Below, piece by piece: positions 23,719 through 32,303 of a DNA stretch of 34,783 nt (within the stretch, counting starts at the first letter, position 1; each line of letters starts with the position of its first letter). Both the position numbers and the translations under genes were made by a program. The stretch comes from Labilithrix sp. (lineage in GTDB: Bacteria > Myxococcota_A > Polyangia > Polyangiales > Polyangiaceae): assembly GCA_019637105.1 (NCBI GenBank), contig JAHBWF010000081.1:1-34783 (forward strand). Reading direction: 5' to 3'. Under the pieces are notes generated by a model, which saw only the letters and a program-made list of their open reading frames with translations, made no database searches and was not told the DNA's origin.

Positions 23719-25571
23719 CGACACGTCCGCCCCCGGAGCATCGCATCATGATCGGCAAGCACGTCGTCCCCGCGCTCGCGCTGGCGGCGCTCACGCTCGG
23801 GTTCGCCGCCTGCGGGAGCTCGCGCGTCACCCCGGAGGAGAAGGATCCGCCCGTCTTCGAGGACGCCGGCGCGCCCGATCCGGCGTGCGACCAGCGGCGC
23901 TGCTCGCGCGACCTCAAGAGCGTCCTCCGCGCGTGCGACGGCGGGGAGGAGGTCATCGAGACCTGCACGGACGGCAAGGGCTGCGGCGACGGCAAATGCG
24001 TCGACGCCTGCACGAGCGCGGAGCTGTCGAAGGGCTCGACCGGCTGCTCCTTCTGGACGCTCCCGCCGGAGGAGCCCCGCCTCGGCGTCGGCTCCTGCTT
24101 CACCGCGATGATCGCGAACACCTGGGACCACCCGGTCACGATCTCCGCCGAGCTGGGGGACGCGCCGCTCGACGTCTCGAGGTCGACGTACACGGCCGAG
24201 AAGGTCGGCACCGAGATCGTCTACACGCCGCTCGGCGGCCCGCTCCCTCCGGGCGGCGTGGCGCTGGTGTTCCTGTCGCAAGGCGAGAACGACGGCACGA
24301 ACGAGTACACGCGCTGCCCGACGACCGTGGTCCCGGCGCTCGCCGAGGATCCCATCCACCACGGCACGGTGCTCACCCGCGCGTTCCACCTGAAGACCGA
24401 CGCGCCCGTGAGCGCCTACTCGATCTTCCCGTACGGCGGCGCCCGCTCGTTCATGCCCGCGGCGACGCTGCTCTTGCCGGTCTCCTCGTGGGGGACGAAC
24501 TACGTCGCGATCACCGGCGGGAACGTGCGCCTGACCGGCGGCGGCTACCCCGACGTGATCAGCGCGACGACCTTGCAGATCGTGGCCGACGAGGACGACA
24601 CCGAGGTCCGGATCCGCCCGAGCGCGGACATCGCCGACGGCGTCGGCGTCCCCGGCGCGGCCCAGGGCTACCCGCGCGCGTGGACGCTCGCGCGCGGCCA
24701 GGTGCTCCAGCTCGCGCAGAGAGCGGAGCTGACCGGCAGCGCGATCGAGACGAGCAAGCGGGTCGGCCTCTTCGGCGGCACCCAGTGCACCAACCTGCCG
24801 TCGACGTACACCGCGTGCGACGTCCTCCACCAGCAGATCCCCGCGCTCTCGCAGTGGGGCAGCGAGTACGCGCTCGCGCCGTACCCCTCGCGGATCCCGT
24901 CGGCCTCGGATACCCCGATCCCCGAGCGCGTCCCGTGGCGCCTCGTCGGCGCCGTCGACGGCACCGCCCTCGCGTGGGATCCCGCGCGGCCGGTCGGCGC
25001 TCCGGAGACCCTGGCGGCCGGGGAGTCGGTCGTCTTCTGGACCGACGCGCTCGTCTCCGTGGCGAGCCAGGACAAGGCGCACCCGTTCTACGCCGGCGTC
25101 TACATGACGGGCGCGAGCTTCAACGGCACGATCCCGACCGGCGGCGGCGGCACGAGCCAGACCTACACGAGCGGCGATCCCGACTACGTCAACGTCGTCC
25201 CGGCCGACCAGTTCCTCGATCGCTACGTGTTCTTCGCGGACCACACCTACCTCGAGACGTCGCTCACGGTCGTCCGCCGCAGGACCGCGGCGGGCTTCGC
25301 CCCCGTCGAGCTCGCGTGCGGCGGCGCGCTCACCGGCTTCCGCCCGCTCGGCGAGAAGGGCGAGTACGAGGTCGCCTGGGTGAAGCTCACGGAGGCCGGC
25401 GCGAACCGGAAGTTCCCCGAGGGCGAGTGCGGCTACGGCCGCCACGAGGCGCGGAGCGACGGACCGTTCGCCGTCACCGTCTGGGGCACGGGCGACTACG
25501 CCAGCTACGGCTTCGCCGGCGGCATGGGCAACCGCCCGATCAACGACGTGACGGCCCCCGTCCCGAAGTAG
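23715..25571 (+). CDS. IgGFc-binding-domain-like lipoprotein
   Basis: A 618-residue secreted protein and the last gene of the sigma operon. Lipobox LGFAA-C (Cys33 from ATG 23715), then 'GSSRVTPEEKD' and a DAGAPD linker. A small Cys-rich section ('CDQRRCSRDLKSVLRACDGGEE', 'CTDGKGCGDGKCVDAC') precedes the main domain (about 110-600). This contains 'IHHGTVLTRAFHLKTDAPVSAY', 'SIFPYGGARSFMPAATLLLPVSSWG' and 'NYVAI', the pattern of the IgGFc-binding N-terminal domain family also seen in many myxobacterial surface proteins. In animals the domain occurs in mucin-like FCGBP; the bacterial role is unknown. ATG 23715 overlaps the previous TGA; ATG 23748 would give a more typical short signal peptide. 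The stop is 8 nt from the convergent UbiB gene, with no clear terminator. Confidence 0.88.
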   Translation: MTTRPPPEHRIMIGKHVVPALALAALTLGFAACGSSRVTPEEKDPPVFEDAGAPDPACDQRRCSRDLKSVLRACDGGEEVIETCTDGKGCGDGKCVDACTSAELSKGSTGCSFWTLPPEEPRLGVGSCFTAMIANTWDHPVTISAELGDAPLDVSRSTYTAEKVGTEIVYTPLGGPLPPGGVALVFLSQGENDGTNEYTRCPTTVVPALAEDPIHHGTVLTRAFHLKTDAPVSAYSIFPYGGARSFMPAATLLLPVSSWGTNYVAITGGNVRLTGGGYPDVISATTLQIVADEDDTEVRIRPSADIADGVGVPGAAQGYPRAWTLARGQVLQLAQRAELTGSAIETSKRVGLFGGTQCTNLPSTYTACDVLHQQIPALSQWGSEYALAPYPSRIPSASDTPIPERVPWRLVGAVDGTALAWDPARPVGAPETLAAGESVVFWTDALVSVASQDKAHPFYAGVYMTGASFNGTIPTGGGGTSQTYTSGDPDYVNVVPADQFLDRYVFFADHTYLETSLTVVRRRTAAGFAPVELACGGALTGFRPLGEKGEYEVAWVKLTEAGANRKFPEGECGYGRHEARSDGPFAVTVWGTGDYASYGFAGGMGNRPINDVTAPVPK

Positions 25572-25579
25572 CGCGCGCG

Positions 25580-27463
25580 TCAGCGGCTGCGCGGGCGCGA
25601 GAAGATCGACGACATCAGGAGCATGAAGCCCGAGAACCCCGCGACGCCGACGAGCACGCGGGTCGGCGTCCCGTCCTCGCCTCGGCCGTGGAGCCAGAGC
25701 GCCGCGAAGCCGGTCGAGAGGCCGATCGCCGTGTAGATGAGCTGCCGGCCGATCGCGTAGACCGTCCGCGCGCCCTCCTGCACGCCCTTGACGCGGACCT
25801 CCATCTCGCCGCGCGTCGCGCGCACGAGGTACTTGCGGAGATCCTCCGGGAGCGTCACGGCGCCGAGCGCCATGTCGCGCACCGTGTCCATCGCGACCTT
25901 CTGCCAGTCGCGGTTTCCGAGGACGAAGTCCTGGAGGTACGGCTGGATGATCGCCATCGGGTTGAGCTCGGGGTCGAGCAGCGCGCACGAGCCGTAGACG
26001 AGCAAGATCGTCCGCTCGAGCAGCACCCAGTCGCGCGGGACGTGGAACGCGCCCGAGAGCTCCTTCAGGCCGACGTTCATCTTCCGGAGGTCGAGCAGGT
26101 TCTCGAACCCGCGCTGCGGGTCGATCTTGATGTCCTTCAGGTTGAAGCTCTCGAGCTTCACCTCCTCCTGGAAGCGGCGGTGGAAGTACTCGATGATCTT
26201 CTCGCTCACGACCTCGTCGCTCGTGCGCGAGAGGAAGCCCATCTTGCGGAGCGCGCGGATCAGCCGCTCGGTGTCGCGCCGGAGCACGCCCTCGAGGAAC
26301 TCCGGGATCCCCTCGCGCATCTGCGGCGAGAGCTCCGCGACCGCGCCGAAGTCGAGCAAGACGAGGTTCCCCTGCTTGTCGACCAGGATGTTCCCGGGGT
26401 GCGGATCGGCGTGGTAGACGCCGTCGACGAAGATCATCTGGCAGTAGACGCGCACGAGGCGGCTCGCCAGCTCCTTCTTGTCGATGCCCATCGCGTCGAG
26501 GCCGGACAGGTCGGAGAGCTTGCGGCCCTCGACGAACGTGGTCGTGATCACGCGACGCGTCGACAGCTCGCGGATCGGCGTCGGGAAGATGACGCGCGGG
26601 TCCTTCTCGAAGTGCTTCGAGATGCGCTCGATGTTCTCGGCCTCGAGCGTGAAGTCGAGCTCGCGCCCGAGCATCTCCTTGATCTGGTGGTAGTAGGCGT
26701 CGAGCCCCTGCACGGGCACGAACCACTGGACGATCGCCATGATGCGGCGGATCGTCTTGAGGTCGAGGCGCACGATCCGGTCGATGTCGAGGTGCTGCAC
26801 CTTCACCGCGACGCGCCGCCCGTCGACCGTCTCGGCCTCGTGGACCTGCCCGAGCGAGGCGCTGGCGAGCGGGACGGGCTCGAAGCGGGCGAAGAGGTCG
26901 CCCGGCGCTCGCCCGAGCTCCTCCTCGACGCGCGACGCGATCTCCTCGAACGGGCGCGGCGGCACCTGATCCTGCAGCCCCTCGAGCTCCGCGCGGAAGG
27001 CCTCCGGGAGGAAGTTCGCCATGATCGAGAGCGCCTGCCCGACCTTGATGAAGAGGCCCTGGAGCTGGAGGATCGTCTCGTAGACGCGCTTCGCGTTCGT
27101 CCTGTGGACCTTGGGGAGGTTCTGATCGCGGTACGCCCTCCCGAGGAGCTTGGCCTTCCAGAAGAGCCAGAGGTAGCTGAAGATGACCTGGAAGGTCGTC
27201 GTGTACGCGCGGACGAAGCGCCAGGTGTCCTCGCTCCGTCCGCGATAGCGCACGACGCGCTTGTCGCGGCCCCGCGCGCCGAGCGCCCGCGGGCCCGACG
27301 GCGCGATCGAGGTCGTCCGTCGTCGCTTGATCGGCCCGCTCTCGTCGGCCGCGCTCTCCGCCGCCGCCGGCGCGGCCGCCGCCACGCGGGTCTCGGCGTC
27401 CGCCGAGCCGCCGTCGGGCTCGGCGGCGTTCGCCGGGAGGTGTTCGAGGCGCGGCTCGGGCAT
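25580..27463 (-). CDS. ABC1/UbiB/AarF family atypical kinase
   Basis: A 627-residue membrane-associated protein of the UbiB (ADCK/COQ8) family, whose members support ubiquinone/menaquinone or other lipid metabolism. The family features are present: KxGQ motif Lys140-Val-Gly-Gln143, the Ala-rich loop 'ASASLGQV' (200-207) replacing a glycine loop, Lys221 ('VAVKVQ'), 'ELDFTLEAEN', the catalytic 'HADPHPGN' (351-358) and 'DFG' (371-373). Two hydrophobic segments close the protein ('LIYTAIGLSTGFAALWL' and 'VLVGVAGFSGFMLLMSSIF'), as in UbiB. The first 80 residues are an unusual Ala/Pro/Arg-rich extension. I chose ATG 27463; an earlier in-frame start (27499) would add 12 residues. No ubi or men genes are adjacent. 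It lies 54 nt downstream of the serine hydrolase gene, possibly in one operon. Confidence 0.94.
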   Translation of the reverse strand: MPEPRLEHLPANAAEPDGGSADAETRVAAAAPAAAESAADESGPIKRRRTTSIAPSGPRALGARGRDKRVVRYRGRSEDTWRFVRAYTTTFQVIFSYLWLFWKAKLLGRAYRDQNLPKVHRTNAKRVYETILQLQGLFIKVGQALSIMANFLPEAFRAELEGLQDQVPPRPFEEIASRVEEELGRAPGDLFARFEPVPLASASLGQVHEAETVDGRRVAVKVQHLDIDRIVRLDLKTIRRIMAIVQWFVPVQGLDAYYHQIKEMLGRELDFTLEAENIERISKHFEKDPRVIFPTPIRELSTRRVITTTFVEGRKLSDLSGLDAMGIDKKELASRLVRVYCQMIFVDGVYHADPHPGNILVDKQGNLVLLDFGAVAELSPQMREGIPEFLEGVLRRDTERLIRALRKMGFLSRTSDEVVSEKIIEYFHRRFQEEVKLESFNLKDIKIDPQRGFENLLDLRKMNVGLKELSGAFHVPRDWVLLERTILLVYGSCALLDPELNPMAIIQPYLQDFVLGNRDWQKVAMDTVRDMALGAVTLPEDLRKYLVRATRGEMEVRVKGVQEGARTVYAIGRQLIYTAIGLSTGFAALWLHGRGEDGTPTRVLVGVAGFSGFMLLMSSIFSRPRSR

Positions 27464-27517
27464 CGGGGCAAGCCTATGCTGGCGGCCGCAGGACGACAAA
27501 TCCGGGGGGATCCGAGG

Positions 27518-28747
27518 CTATCTCGGTGGGCCAGCGCGCCTCAGACGCGCGTCGGCGAGGGCGAAGAGGGCGTCGTGGACGACCGGTCGCGCCGCGCGCA
27601 GGGCGACGTTTTCACGTGTAGGATGCACACGATTCGTGAGGACGACGACGACCGCGCCCGCGTCCGGGTCGATCCACAGGCTCGTCCCGGTGAAGCCCAG
27701 GTGCCCGAACGTGCGCGGGCCGGCGCGCTCGCCCGCGCTCGAGCCGCGCTCGCTCTTCGCGTCGAAGCCGGCGCGGAGGGTCCCTCCGGGGCGCGGCCGC
27801 ACGAGCCACCCGAGGTCGCGCGCCCCGGGCGCGGAGGGGACGAGCGCGCCCTCGCCGCGCTCGATCGCGTCGAGCGCGGCGCAGCCGAACGCGAGCAGCG
27901 CCGGGGCGGTCCCGAACATCCCGGCGTGCCCCGAGCCGCCGTCGCCGGTCAGCGCCCACGCGTTCTCGTCGTGGACGACGCCGCGGATCTCGCCGCCGCG
28001 GAAGGCGACGACCTCCGTGGGGCGCACGCGGCGCGCGAAGTCCGGCGCGCGCGCGAGCGTGCGAGCCGTGCCGAGGTCGTCGCGGCCGAGCGCCCGCGCG
28101 ACCCGCCGCTCGACGACCTCCCCCGCGTCGCGCGCCTCCTCCGCTCGCGCGAGCGCCTCTCCGACGAGGATGTAGCCGAGGTCGCTGTAGACGGGCGGGA
28201 AGCCGTCCGGGGGCAGCGCGCCGGGCGCGTCGGCGCGCCGCGCGGCGGCGGCGCACGCGAGCGCCCGCTCCTTGTCGAACGTCCACGCCGGATCGTCCGC
28301 GTCGAGGGGCTCGCCGGCCGCGGCGCGGGCGGCTCGCGCGACGAGCGGCGCGAACAGCGGCAGGTGCGCCTCGAGGCCGGCGCGGTGGGCGAGGAGCAGC
28401 TCGAGCGACGCCTCGGCCGTGGGCGATCCACGGCTCTCGTCGAGCACGTCGGCGAGGAGCGTCGTCCGCGCGAGCCGCCCGCTGCGCGCGAGGGCGAAGG
28501 CGGTCATCGGCTTGGTCACGCTGGCGAGATCGAAGACCGGCTCGAGCTCGAGCCGCCCGTCGACGCTCGCCCGACCTGCTCCAAGCTCCCACCCCGCCGC
28601 CGTCCGGACCGCCCACCCCACCGCGGCGTCGCGCGCGATCCCGCGCGCGACGAGGACCTCGGCGATTCCCTCGGGATCGAGCCCGGACAGGGCCCGCGCG
28701 TCGAGCGCCGGAGGGGCGGCCTCACCGTCACGATCCGGACGGTTCAT
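27518..28747 (-). CDS. Serine hydrolase of the beta-lactamase/PBP fold, AmiE/YbbE-like
   Basis: A 409-residue protein with the class C beta-lactamase fold. Catalytic motifs: SVTK (Ser76, Lys79), 'YSDLGY' (187-192, the Tyr motif) and 'HLGFTGTS' (349-356, in place of KTG). The phrases 'HDENAWAL', 'GHAGMFGTA' and 'LTNRVHP' recur in the YbbE/AmiE-type hydrolases that Bacillus uses with NagZ to recover muropeptides. A cell-wall peptide or ester substrate is therefore more likely than a beta-lactam; this is inference. I see no signal peptide with the ATG at 28747 (seven codons after an in-frame alternative), so the enzyme may be cytoplasmic, or the start may be wrong. No nagZ is next to it. Divergent from pilC. 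Confidence 0.88.
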   Translation of the reverse strand: MNRPDRDGEAAPPALDARALSGLDPEGIAEVLVARGIARDAAVGWAVRTAAGWELGAGRASVDGRLELEPVFDLASVTKPMTAFALARSGRLARTTLLADVLDESRGSPTAEASLELLLAHRAGLEAHLPLFAPLVARAARAAAGEPLDADDPAWTFDKERALACAAAARRADAPGALPPDGFPPVYSDLGYILVGEALARAEEARDAGEVVERRVARALGRDDLGTARTLARAPDFARRVRPTEVVAFRGGEIRGVVHDENAWALTGDGGSGHAGMFGTAPALLAFGCAALDAIERGEGALVPSAPGARDLGWLVRPRPGGTLRAGFDAKSERGSSAGERAGPRTFGHLGFTGTSLWIDPDAGAVVVVLTNRVHPTRENVALRAARPVVHDALFALADARLRRAGPPR

Positions 28748-28854
28748 CTCATCCGCACGCGTCCGCACGCGAACGAGGGCTCCGAGAAAAGAACGGCGTC
28801 CGTCACGGCGGATACTTTACCGACCGGATTTTGCGCCGGTAAGATTGAACGGGC
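28748..28854. promoter_or_regulatory. Divergent promoter region between serine hydrolase gene and pilC
   Basis: This 107-nt gap must hold promoters for both directions. It is less GC-rich near pilC. An inverted repeat TTACCG (28817-28822) / CGGTAA (28837-28842) with a 14-nt spacer overlaps the likely promoter zone and lies about 12 nt before the pilC start. No convincing sigma-70 or sigma-54 hexamers are visible. Confidence 0.3.
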
Positions 28855-30066
28855 ATGGCGGAATTCGTCTGGGAGGCGCGCGCCCGCACGGGCGAGCTGC
28901 GCAAGGGCACGATGGAGGCCGACGACGAGCCTGCCGTCCAGGCTCGACTTCGAGGGCAGCAGCTCATGCCCACGAAGATCAAGAAGAAGGCCGCCGCCTT
29001 CAACTTCAAGTTCGGCAGCGGCGTCGACCTCCGCGACGTCGTCACGTTCACGCGCCTCTTCGCGACGATGATCGACGCCGGCCTGCCGATCGTGCAGTGC
29101 CTCGACATCCTCTGCGGCCAGACGGACAACAAGCATTTCGCGATCATCCTCCGCGACGTGAAGGCGAACGTCGAGCAGGGCGCGACCTTCAGCGACTCGC
29201 TCAAGCGGCACCCGAAGGTGTTCGACCAGCTCTACGTCAACCTCGTCCAGGCGGGCGAGGTCGGCGGCATCCTCGACACCATCCTGTCGCGCCTCGCGGT
29301 CTACAACGAGAAGGCGATCAAGCTCCGCCGTCAGCTCCGCGGCGCGATGGTCTATCCGAGCGCCGTCCTCATCATCTTCACCGGCGTCCTCGGCATCTTG
29401 CTCGGCTGGGTCATCCCGTCGTTCAAGACGATCTTCAAGGACCTCGGCTCGGACGACGCGCTCCCGTGGCTCACCCAGGTCGTCATCGCCGTCTCCGAGG
29501 CGTTCATCGGCTACCTGCCGCTCGTCATCCTCGCCGGCATCGGCGCCGCGGTCGGCATCACCTATTTCTACAGGACGCCGAAGGGGAAGAAGTTCTTCCA
29601 CACGCTCATGCTGAAGGCGCCCGTCATGGGCCCCGTCCTCCGGAAGATCGCGGTCGCCCGCTTCACGCGGACGCTCGGCACGCTCCTCTCCTCGGGCGTC
29701 CCGATCCTCGACGCCATGGAGATCGTCGCGAAGACCGCCGGCAACGTGGTCGTCGAGGACGCGATCATGTACGCGCGCGCGAAGATCTCCGAAGGCAAGA
29801 ACATGGCGGCGCCGCTGCTCGAGACGAACGTCTTCCCGCCGATGGTCGTCCAGATGGTCGGCGTCGGCGAGCAGACGGGCGCGCTCGACGCCATGCTCGG
29901 CAAGATCGCCGACTTCTACGAGGAGGAGGTCGACGTCGCGGTCGCCGCGATGACGAGCCTCATCGAGCCCGTCATGATGGTCGGCATCGGCGGCACCGTC
30001 GGCGTCGTGCTCATCGCGATGTACCTGCCGATCTTCAGCATCGCCGGCAAGATCAAGGCGAACTGA
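28855..30066 (+). CDS. pilC: Type IV pilus inner-membrane platform protein PilC
   Basis: A 403-residue inner-membrane protein of the GspF/PilC family that couples the PilB/PilT motor ATPases to pilin assembly and retraction. It has two copies of the T2SSF cytoplasmic domain: 'VVTFTRLFATMIDAGLPIVQCLDIL' (62-86) to 'NLVQAGEVGGILD' (129-141), and 'VARFTRTLGTLLSSGVPILDAMEI' (267-290) to 'QMVGVGEQTGALDAML' (333-348). Membrane segments lie at about 164-188, 217-239 and 371-397. Length and order are typical. In Myxococcus xanthus pilC sits in pilB-pilT-pilC-pilS-pilR-pilA; here pilB and pilT are not upstream. The start at 28855 has only a weak ribosome site. It precedes the PilS-type kinase by 57 nt. 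Confidence 0.96.
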   Translation: MAEFVWEARARTGELRKGTMEADDEPAVQARLRGQQLMPTKIKKKAAAFNFKFGSGVDLRDVVTFTRLFATMIDAGLPIVQCLDILCGQTDNKHFAIILRDVKANVEQGATFSDSLKRHPKVFDQLYVNLVQAGEVGGILDTILSRLAVYNEKAIKLRRQLRGAMVYPSAVLIIFTGVLGILLGWVIPSFKTIFKDLGSDDALPWLTQVVIAVSEAFIGYLPLVILAGIGAAVGITYFYRTPKGKKFFHTLMLKAPVMGPVLRKIAVARFTRTLGTLLSSGVPILDAMEIVAKTAGNVVVEDAIMYARAKISEGKNMAAPLLETNVFPPMVVQMVGVGEQTGALDAMLGKIADFYEEEVDVAVAAMTSLIEPVMMVGIGGTVGVVLIAMYLPIFSIAGKIKAN

Positions 30067-30123
30067 CGGGGCCTCGAGGGCGGACTCCTTCGAGCTGCCC
30101 TCCACAGGAGGAGCGCCGGTACT

Positions 30124-31539
30124 GTGGAGAGTGACGATCGCCTCTCGAACCGGCTCGCGTGGGTGACCGGGCTCCGCCTCGGGTTCCTCACGCTCCTGCT
30201 CGGCTCGACCGCGTTCTTCTACCTCCGCGGCGCGCTGAGCCGGTACCCGCAGAGCCAGACGTTCCTGCTCGCGGCGATCGGCGCCGCCTTCGCGCTCGCG
30301 GCGATCTACGCGACGCTCCTCCGGCGGAGGAGGCACCTCCGCCGCCTCGCCGAGCTCCAGATCGTCCTCGACCAGATGACGTGGACGGCGATCGTCTACG
30401 TCACCGGCGGCGCGACGAGCGGCGCCACGTCGTTCTACGGGCTCACGTGCCTCGTCGGCGCGATCCTCATCGGCCTGCGCGGCGCGACGATCGCGGCCCT
30501 CGCGGGGATCGGCGCCTTCGTGGCGCTGTGCGTGGGGTTCGGCTCCGGGTCGATCGGCCCGCCCGTCGACCAGCGCGCGGGCAACTACATCGTCGAGTGG
30601 GAGGCGATCCTCTACCCGCTCGGCGTCAACGCCCTCGGGATCGTGGTCGTCGCGCTCCTCGCCGGCTACTTGGCGGAGCGCCTCCGGCGTACGGGCGGCG
30701 CGCTCGTCGAGGCCAACGAGCGCGCGGCGTCGGCCGAGCGCCTCGCGATGCTCGGACGCATCGCCGCCGGGCTCGCCCACGAGATCCGCAACCCGCTCGG
30801 ATCGATCTCCGGGTCGATCGAGCTGCTCCGCGAGGCGCCCGGGCTCACCGACGAGGACCGGCGCCTCTGCGAGATCGTCCAGCGCGAGGCGGGCCGGCTG
30901 AACCACCTCGTCACCGACATGATGGATCTCGCGCGCCCGCGACGGCCCGAGCCGGAGCCCGTCGACGTCGCCGCGCTCGCGCGGGACGTGGTCGAGCTCG
31001 CCGCGCGCTCCGAGCGGAGCGGCGCGGGCGACGTCGAGGTCGTCTACGACGGGCCGGCCGGCCCCACGTGGGCGACGTGCGACGGCGCGCAGATGCGGCA
31101 GGTGCTCTGGAACCTCGTCCGCAACGCCGTGCAGGCGAGCGGGGCCGGCTCGACCGTCCGCGTCTCGGTGCGCGAGGAGGGCGACGGGCGCTCCGGGCGC
31201 GTCTTCATGGCCGTCTCCGACCGCGGGCCCGGGATCCCGCCGGGCTCGCAGGAGAGGATCTTCGAGGCATTCTTCACGACGCGCTCCCAGGGCGCCGGGA
31301 TCGGGCTCGCGGTCGTCCGGCGAATCATCGAGGATCACGCCGGCGTGGGCGCGACGATCGACGTCCGGAACAACGCCGAGGCCCCCGCCGGCGCCGCGGC
31401 GTGCGGCGCCACGTTCGAAGTGGGACTTGCGCGCGCGCCGTCGCCCACTACAAGGAGCGCAACGGGCCGTCCGGACCACGCATCGGATCTTGGTGTCCTA
31501 CCGCCCGCCAACCCGCGTTCACACTCCGATCTAAGTTGA
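30124..31539 (+). CDS. pilS: PilS-type sensor histidine kinase
   Basis: A 471-residue membrane histidine kinase. About six hydrophobic segments fill residues 12-185, with little periplasmic sequence, as in PilS. The dimerisation box 'AAGLAHEIRNPLGSISGSIELL' carries the phospho-accepting His219. The ATPase has the N box 'NLVRNAVQAS' (330-339), G1 'DRGPGIPP' (366-373), F box 'FEAFFTT' (380-386) and G2 'GAGIGLAVVRRI' (390-401). In known systems PilS senses pilin and signals to the sigma-54 activator PilR to control pilA. Placement after pilC supports the name, but no pilR follows. I see no PAS domain. The last 35 residues are a Ser/Pro/Arg-rich tail. The start is a GTG. Kinase identity is certain, the PilS name likely. 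Confidence 0.88.
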   Translation: MESDDRLSNRLAWVTGLRLGFLTLLLGSTAFFYLRGALSRYPQSQTFLLAAIGAAFALAAIYATLLRRRRHLRRLAELQIVLDQMTWTAIVYVTGGATSGATSFYGLTCLVGAILIGLRGATIAALAGIGAFVALCVGFGSGSIGPPVDQRAGNYIVEWEAILYPLGVNALGIVVVALLAGYLAERLRRTGGALVEANERAASAERLAMLGRIAAGLAHEIRNPLGSISGSIELLREAPGLTDEDRRLCEIVQREAGRLNHLVTDMMDLARPRRPEPEPVDVAALARDVVELAARSERSGAGDVEVVYDGPAGPTWATCDGAQMRQVLWNLVRNAVQASGAGSTVRVSVREEGDGRSGRVFMAVSDRGPGIPPGSQERIFEAFFTTRSQGAGIGLAVVRRIIEDHAGVGATIDVRNNAEAPAGAAACGATFEVGLARAPSPTTRSATGRPDHASDLGVLPPANPRSHSDLS

Positions 31540-31563
31540 ACGATTCCCGTTGTTTCGAATGTT

Positions 31564-31593
31564 GCCCCCGGGCATGAATCCCGCTCCGGGGGC
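31564..31593 (+). terminator. GC-rich hairpin downstream of pilS
   Basis: A perfect 8-bp inverted repeat GCCCCCGG / CCGGGGGC with a 14-nt loop lies 25 nt after the pilS stop and 70 nt before the MlaC start. It lacks a U-run, so it is either a factor-dependent terminator/RNA-stability stem or a leader structure of the next gene. TTGAAC (31536-31541) just upstream could be a -35 element, with no good -10 partner. Confidence 0.35.
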
Positions 31594-31663
31594 GATCGTC
31601 CAACCCAGCATCCCCCAGCTCCCCCTCCGCCTGACCGTGGAGAGGGGACCCGACAGGAGACCA

Positions 31664-32296
31664 ATGCGGTTCCGTCACTTCTTCCGTGCAGTATTCTTCG
31701 GGCTCAGCGTCACGACGCTCTCGCTCGCCGCCTCCGCCGACGTCGCCGGAGCGCAATCGTTCGTCGAGCGCGAGCACGGGCAGATCAAGAAGCTGGTCGA
31801 GCGGAACGCCCCCGCGACCGAGGTCACGAAGGCGATCGACGGCATGGTCGACTACGACGCGCTGGCGCAGCGCGCGCTCGGCAACCCCTGCCCGACGACG
31901 ATCCCGAACTGCACGAACCACTGGAACGAGCTCAACGACGCTCAGAAGAAGGAAGTGACGGCGCTGTTCAAGGGTCTCGTCGAGAAGAAGTACCGCGAGA
32001 ACGCCTACAAGACGCGCGACTTCGACGTCTCGTACCGCGGCGCCAAGGAGCAGAGCGCCGACATCTCCAAGGTCCGCACCGAGGCGAAGAACAAGGCCAA
32101 GCCGCGCGAGCCGGCCGTCCAGGTCGACTACATCATCAAGAGCAGCGGCAACGGTCACAAGGTCATCGACCTCGTGACCGAGGGGTCGATCCTCACGAAG
32201 AACTACTACGACCAGTCGCACAAGATGCTGACGACGCCGGGTCAGGGGTACCCGTACTTCGTCCAGAAGCTCCGCGACAAGATCGCCAAGAAGTAG
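31664..32296 (+). CDS. MlaC/Ttg2D family periplasmic phospholipid-binding protein
   Basis: A 210-residue exported protein. The ATG at 31664 follows AGGAGA at a good distance and gives a clear signal peptide ('FRAVFFGLSVTTLSLAASADVAGAQS', cleavage near residue 32). The mature part follows the MlaC plan: an N-terminal helix 'IKKLVERN', 'VDYDALAQRALG', 'FKGLVEKKYRENAY', then strands 'VQVDYIIK' and 'GHKVIDLVTEGSILTKNYYDQ', and a final helix 'FVQKLRDKI'. Family members carry phospholipids between the inner-membrane MlaFEDB complex and the outer membrane. No mlaF, mlaE or mlaD lies next to it, so it is an orphan here. It has a lower arginine content and more Lys/Asn than neighbours, probably reflecting high expression. 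Confidence 0.9.
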   Translation: MRFRHFFRAVFFGLSVTTLSLAASADVAGAQSFVEREHGQIKKLVERNAPATEVTKAIDGMVDYDALAQRALGNPCPTTIPNCTNHWNELNDAQKKEVTALFKGLVEKKYRENAYKTRDFDVSYRGAKEQSADISKVRTEAKNKAKPREPAVQVDYIIKSSGNGHKVIDLVTEGSILTKNYYDQSHKMLTTPGQGYPYFVQKLRDKIAKK

Positions 32297-32303
32297 CCCG
32301 GCG

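Noticed and set aside
23885-29071. A 1,700-codon plus-strand frame crossing several genes
   Set aside because: It crosses the end of the IgGFc-like gene and runs antisense to the UbiB and hydrolase genes, with low-complexity Arg/Ala/Asp/Leu sequence and no domain. The genes it covers have clear motifs.
28744-31479. A 900-codon minus-strand frame opposite pilC and pilS
   Set aside because: The composition is a repetitive Arg/Asp/Glu/Val mirror of the real genes, which have complete T2SSF and histidine-kinase motifs.
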